Positions 7,110 through 9,633 of a DNA stretch of 9,633 bases are shown here, one piece after another. Origin of the DNA: JBAZCI01 sp041671025 (GTDB lineage: Bacteria > Patescibacteriota > Patescibacteriia > UBA10025); NCBI GenBank assembly GCA_041671025.1, contig JBAZCI010000038.1, positions 1 through 9,633 of the forward strand. The letters are read 5' to 3'. Under the pieces are notes generated by a model. The model made no database searches. It saw nothing but the letters and a program-made list of their open reading frames with translations, and was not told the origin of the DNA. How positions within the stretch are numbered: position 1 is the stretch's first letter; each line of letters begins with the position of its first letter. A program made the position numbers and the translations under genes.

Positions 7110-9012
7110 CAAGCGTCCAAAGGGAATTTCGATCATTGAAATACTGGTTGCAATGACGATTTTTGTTATTGCCGCAGCCGGCATTACGTTTATCGTCATA
7201 GACGCCCTCCAATCATCGCGCCGTGAGAATGACCGGCTCACCGCGCACTATCTTACCCAGGAGGCATTTGAAGCGGTGCATTCAATACGTAATCTCGGGT
7301 GGAGAGGACTGACGAACGGCGAGCACGGTCTTACCAGAGACCAAGGAACTTGGGAACTTACCGGCACGCCTGATACGGTCGGATCATTCACTCGCGCCAT
7401 TCAGATCACCGACGTTAATCGGAATCTTGCCGGAACTATCGTTACATCGGGAGGAGTCAAAGACCTTGATACCAAAAAAATTACTCTACGTACATCGCGA
7501 CAAATTTCCCCCGTGAGAACGGTGGAGTCCACGATTGAAACGTACCTGACAAATTGGCAGTCAGATAATTGGGTCCAAACAACGCAAACCGACTTTTCCG
7601 CCGGAACACACGTCAACACGGCTGTCAGTAACACGGGAGACGGTGAAGTACTCCTTGCCTCAAGTACGGGGACTCCTGTCGGGAACCGTTTTGTCCTCGA
7701 TACTACCGCGGCAGCATTTACCATGACCTCCGCTCAACGATGGACTGCGCTTCGATTTACGGCTCACGCATCAAAAAGCGCCACAGGTATTCGCGTCTAC
7801 CTGCAAACAGAAAATGGGGTCAGCCCCACATACCGATATGGAATACAGGCCGATAACAATGGATCTCCGAGCGGAACATGGCTAGGCACAACTCAACAGG
7901 GTTACCGGGATTGGACTGCAACTACTACCGGATGGCAGATCATAACCTTAAACGAGTCCGTCCCGCTCGTTTCCGGATCCGTGTACCATGTCATTGCGAG
8001 ACATCAGACCGGGACAATTTCCGCAAGCCGCTACGTCACACTTCGCTCAAGTAGACCGCAAAATCTGTTATACCCTTTTGAAAGTACGGACGATCCAGAG
8101 AACAACATTCTTACTTCAACAAACAGCGGGAGTTCATGGACGACCACCAACACGCAGCCACTCTACGTACTTCAATATGCCGATGCCACATACGAGGGCA
8201 ACCCCTATATCGCAAGAACCGAAATGTCCATCTTTGGCGTCAATCAGGTCGGCGAGACCTTTACCCTCAATTCTCCAACAACAGTGACTGACATCCGGGT
8301 ATCTGCCCGCAAGAATTCCGCGCAAGTTCCCGCTCAAGATCTTCTTTTTTCCATCGTCAGTACCGCTACAGGCGCAGTGGTGACAAACGGAAACATCGTG
8401 CCCCGTGCATCCGCAACAACGGCCTACGCATGGTACACACATACATTGCCGGCACCCGTACTGCTTGCGTCAGGTACATACCGCATCACTTTTTCATCTC
8501 CTGTTTCGGTTTCAGCGCGCTCATATCGTATTCGCCGAGTCAACGCGACAAATGCTGCACAATATATTGCCGCAACTTTTGGCGGTGGAGCGTCAACTTT
8601 TGTTTCGAGCGTAAATGGCGGATCAACATGGACGGCAATACAAGAATCCGACATAGGCGGTTATGCATTGGGTACGCAGGGCGGATATGCATTAAGCGGT
8701 GAATATACCTCACAGGCGTTTGATGCGGGTTCCCTGACAGCCGTTCCTAATTATCTGAACTGGACTGCAACGCAGGCCCCGGGGACCTCCATTGAAATGC
8801 AGGCACGGACGGCAGATACGCAGGCCAATCTATCTGCGGCTCCATGGGTAGGCCCCGATGGAACTTCAGGCACCCGATATACCGTTCCCGGCGACACTCT
8901 TGGGCTTCACCCGGGTACCGCACAACACCAATGGATGCAATGGCGGGCATACCTCACCGGTGACGGACAGGCGACCCCCGCACTTGAACACGTTCAATTA
9001 AACTATGAATAG
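7078..9012 (+). CDS. Very large PilV-like minor pilin, candidate tip adhesin
   Basis: This 644-residue protein begins with a prepilin signal (leader ending K15-G16, mature residue I17, Glu +5 = E21, in GISIIEILVAMTIFVIAAAG, 16-35) and a PilV-like first domain with LTQEAFEAVHSIRNLGW (59-75) and a closing ETYLTNWQ (154-161). Ordinary PilV proteins end near there. What follows is an extra ~480 residues of Thr/Ser/Gly-rich beta sequence: two diverged tandem modules (about 203-370 and 380-531), each ending in a NSGSSWT / NGGSTWT motif, and a C-terminal module (541-644) running from YTSQAFDAGS to QWRAYL and VQLNYE, a pattern seen in bacterial surface proteins. The protein should be displayed at the pilus tip with its modules outside the cell. 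The ATG at 7078 is the only usable start before the signal, which forces a 32-base overlap with the FimT-like gene. No Shine-Dalgarno is evident. Pilin nature is secure; adhesion is inferred. Confidence 0.88.
   Translation: MNSAPSVTTISKRPKGISIIEILVAMTIFVIAAAGITFIVIDALQSSRRENDRLTAHYLTQEAFEAVHSIRNLGWRGLTNGEHGLTRDQGTWELTGTPDTVGSFTRAIQITDVNRNLAGTIVTSGGVKDLDTKKITLRTSRQISPVRTVESTIETYLTNWQSDNWVQTTQTDFSAGTHVNTAVSNTGDGEVLLASSTGTPVGNRFVLDTTAAAFTMTSAQRWTALRFTAHASKSATGIRVYLQTENGVSPTYRYGIQADNNGSPSGTWLGTTQQGYRDWTATTTGWQIITLNESVPLVSGSVYHVIARHQTGTISASRYVTLRSSRPQNLLYPFESTDDPENNILTSTNSGSSWTTTNTQPLYVLQYADATYEGNPYIARTEMSIFGVNQVGETFTLNSPTTVTDIRVSARKNSAQVPAQDLLFSIVSTATGAVVTNGNIVPRASATTAYAWYTHTLPAPVLLASGTYRITFSSPVSVSARSYRIRRVNATNAAQYIAATFGGGASTFVSSVNGGSTWTAIQESDIGGYALGTQGGYALSGEYTSQAFDAGSLTAVPNYLNWTATQAPGTSIEMQARTADTQANLSAAPWVGPDGTSGTRYTVPGDTLGLHPGTAQHQWMQWRAYLTGDGQATPALEHVQLNYE
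7684..8187 (+). repeat. First of two diverged beta-rich modules in the PilV-like pilin
   Basis: Residues 203-370 of the PilV-like protein. Key elements in order: AAFTMTSAQRWTALRFTAH (212-230), GWQIITLNESVPLVSGSVYH (285-304), and NSGSSWTTTNTQPLYVLQYA (349-368). The order hydrophobic strand, 'L..G.YH' strand, 'N.G.S.WT' strand recurs in the second copy. The similarity is at protein level only; there is no DNA repeat. Confidence 0.5.
8215..8670 (+). repeat. Second diverged beta-rich module in the PilV-like pilin
   Basis: Residues 380-531. It repeats the layout of the first module: GETFTLNSPTTVTDIRVSAR (392-411), APVLLASGTYRITF (459-472) and NGGSTWT (513-519), then GGYAL. It probably arose by an old internal duplication. 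The layout recalls jelly-roll carbohydrate- or ligand-binding domains, but no binding residue can be assigned from sequence alone. Confidence 0.5.
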
Positions 9013-9559
9013 GTCGATAAAAAAAAGCAAAAAGGGCTTTACGCTCATAGAAATTCTTGTATACATGGGGATTGTCGTTGGTATTCTCATTGCTGCATCT
9101 ACATTCGCTTGGAATATCATTGGGAGCAAAACAAAAAGCCAGGCGATGCAGGAAGTCCAGGCTAATGCCTATATCGTCATGGAGCGGATCACCCACGACA
9201 TACGTAATGCTTCCGATGTGGATCCACGGTCGGCATTTGAAATTAATATTGCAGATCCGAGACATACCTCCGAAGCATTTATTCTTACCGCACAAGAAGT
9301 CAGTATCACGCCTATCGTCTATACTGTAGACAACGGCACCCTGTATGTCTCGCATGGGGGAGGCGCTCCTGTTTCAGTAACCTCCAACATTGTCGAGGTA
9401 ACCGACCTGACATTGAGTGACCTGTCATCTCCTGCAGGTACAACCAAGCAGGTACTGATTCAACTTTCACTTATCTACCGAAATCCCTCCCAGCAAAATA
9501 GCCGACATGCTGAATTAACACTGACAACTTCAGCGGAGATCCGGAATATCTTACGATAA
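9005..9559 (+). CDS. Minor pilin, PilW/GspJ-like
   Basis: This 184-residue prepilin has a classical type III signal: a lysine-rich leader (KKSKKG, 6-11), F12, and Glu +5 = E16 in GFTLIEILVYMGIVVGILI (11-29), with cleavage expected after G11. The hydrophobic helix spans about 12-38, followed by an amphipathic helix with MQEVQANAYIVMERITHDIR (48-67) typical of PilW/GspJ proteins, then a beta-rich head. It would join the same tip or priming complex as its neighbours. The start overlaps the PilV-like stop by 8 bases (ATGAATAG), a strong sign of translational coupling; there is no separate Shine-Dalgarno. PilW-like is the best label from position and the ITHDIR region; GspJ-like is nearly equivalent. 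Confidence 0.85.
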   Translation: MNRSIKKSKKGFTLIEILVYMGIVVGILIAASTFAWNIIGSKTKSQAMQEVQANAYIVMERITHDIRNASDVDPRSAFEINIADPRHTSEAFILTAQEVSITPIVYTVDNGTLYVSHGGGAPVSVTSNIVEVTDLTLSDLSSPAGTTKQVLIQLSLIYRNPSQQNSRHAELTLTTSAEIRNILR

Positions 9560-9563
9560 ATAT

Positions 9564-9633
9564 ATGCACCATCGCCCTAAAGGATACATCGCGCTCACTG
9601 CAATACTCATCATACTGGCAACCACGCTTGCTA
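9564..9633 (+). CDS. Start of a PilX-like pilin gene, cut by the window end
   Basis: An open frame begins with ATG 4 bases after the PilW-like stop and runs off the window after 23 codons. It encodes a short basic leader (MHHRPKG) followed by the hydrophobic stretch YIALTAILIILATTLA. A Gly before an aromatic residue then a hydrophobic helix resembles a prepilin signal, but mature position +5 is Thr, not Glu. PilX-like minor pilins of this arrangement often begin with a GYIAL-type segment, and position after the PilW-like gene fits. No Shine-Dalgarno is visible. Being so short, the call rests mostly on context. Confidence 0.6.
   Translation, partial: MHHRPKGYIALTAILIILATTLA

Noticed and set aside
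1..9633. Mobile elements, CRISPR arrays, tRNA or rRNA genes
   Set aside because: No transposase, regularly spaced repeats, cloverleaf or rRNA-like sequence was found on either strand.

Overview
The window reads as a compact, gene-dense bacterial chromosome segment. Everything recognisable lies on the + strand, with about 48% GC by eye. It probably comes from a Patescibacteria (CPR)-type organism. The hints are a soluble histidine kinase with an SHQLRTPL H-box, a stand-alone receiver, a DUF3048 protein, and a type IV pilus cluster whose pilins resemble those of that group. No outer-membrane secretin gene is visible in the window. The taxonomic call is an inference and is only moderately secure; no 16S rRNA or other marker is present.

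Region 1 (1-826) holds the 3' part of a DUF3048/YerB-like gene cut by the window edge, closed by a clear Rho-independent terminator. Region 2 (831-2523) is a monocistronic purH unit with its own candidate promoter, a good Shine-Dalgarno and its own terminator. PurH carries out the last two steps of de novo IMP synthesis, and its catalytic residues look intact.

Region 3 (2563 to the end) is one apparent operon driven by a near-consensus promoter. The order is a sensor-less histidine kinase, a single-domain receiver, the pilus extension ATPase PilB, the inner-membrane platform PilC, then four pilin-like genes in the order FimT/GspH-like, PilV-like, PilW-like, PilX-like (the last cut by the window edge). 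The genes are 4-10 bp apart or overlap. This minor-pilin order matches the classical fimU/fimT-pilV-pilW-pilX order, so the four products are probably a pilus-priming or tip complex. The kinase and receiver are well placed to control pilus assembly.

Two items deserve most attention. One is the PilV-like protein: at 644 residues it is several times larger than a usual minor pilin, and it carries two diverged tandem beta-rich modules plus a C-terminal surface-protein-type module, which makes it a candidate tip adhesin. The other is the operon promoter, whose predicted start point coincides with the kinase ATG and so predicts a leaderless mRNA. No tRNA, rRNA, CRISPR array, insertion sequence or phage gene was seen, and no intergenic stretch exceeds 160 bases.
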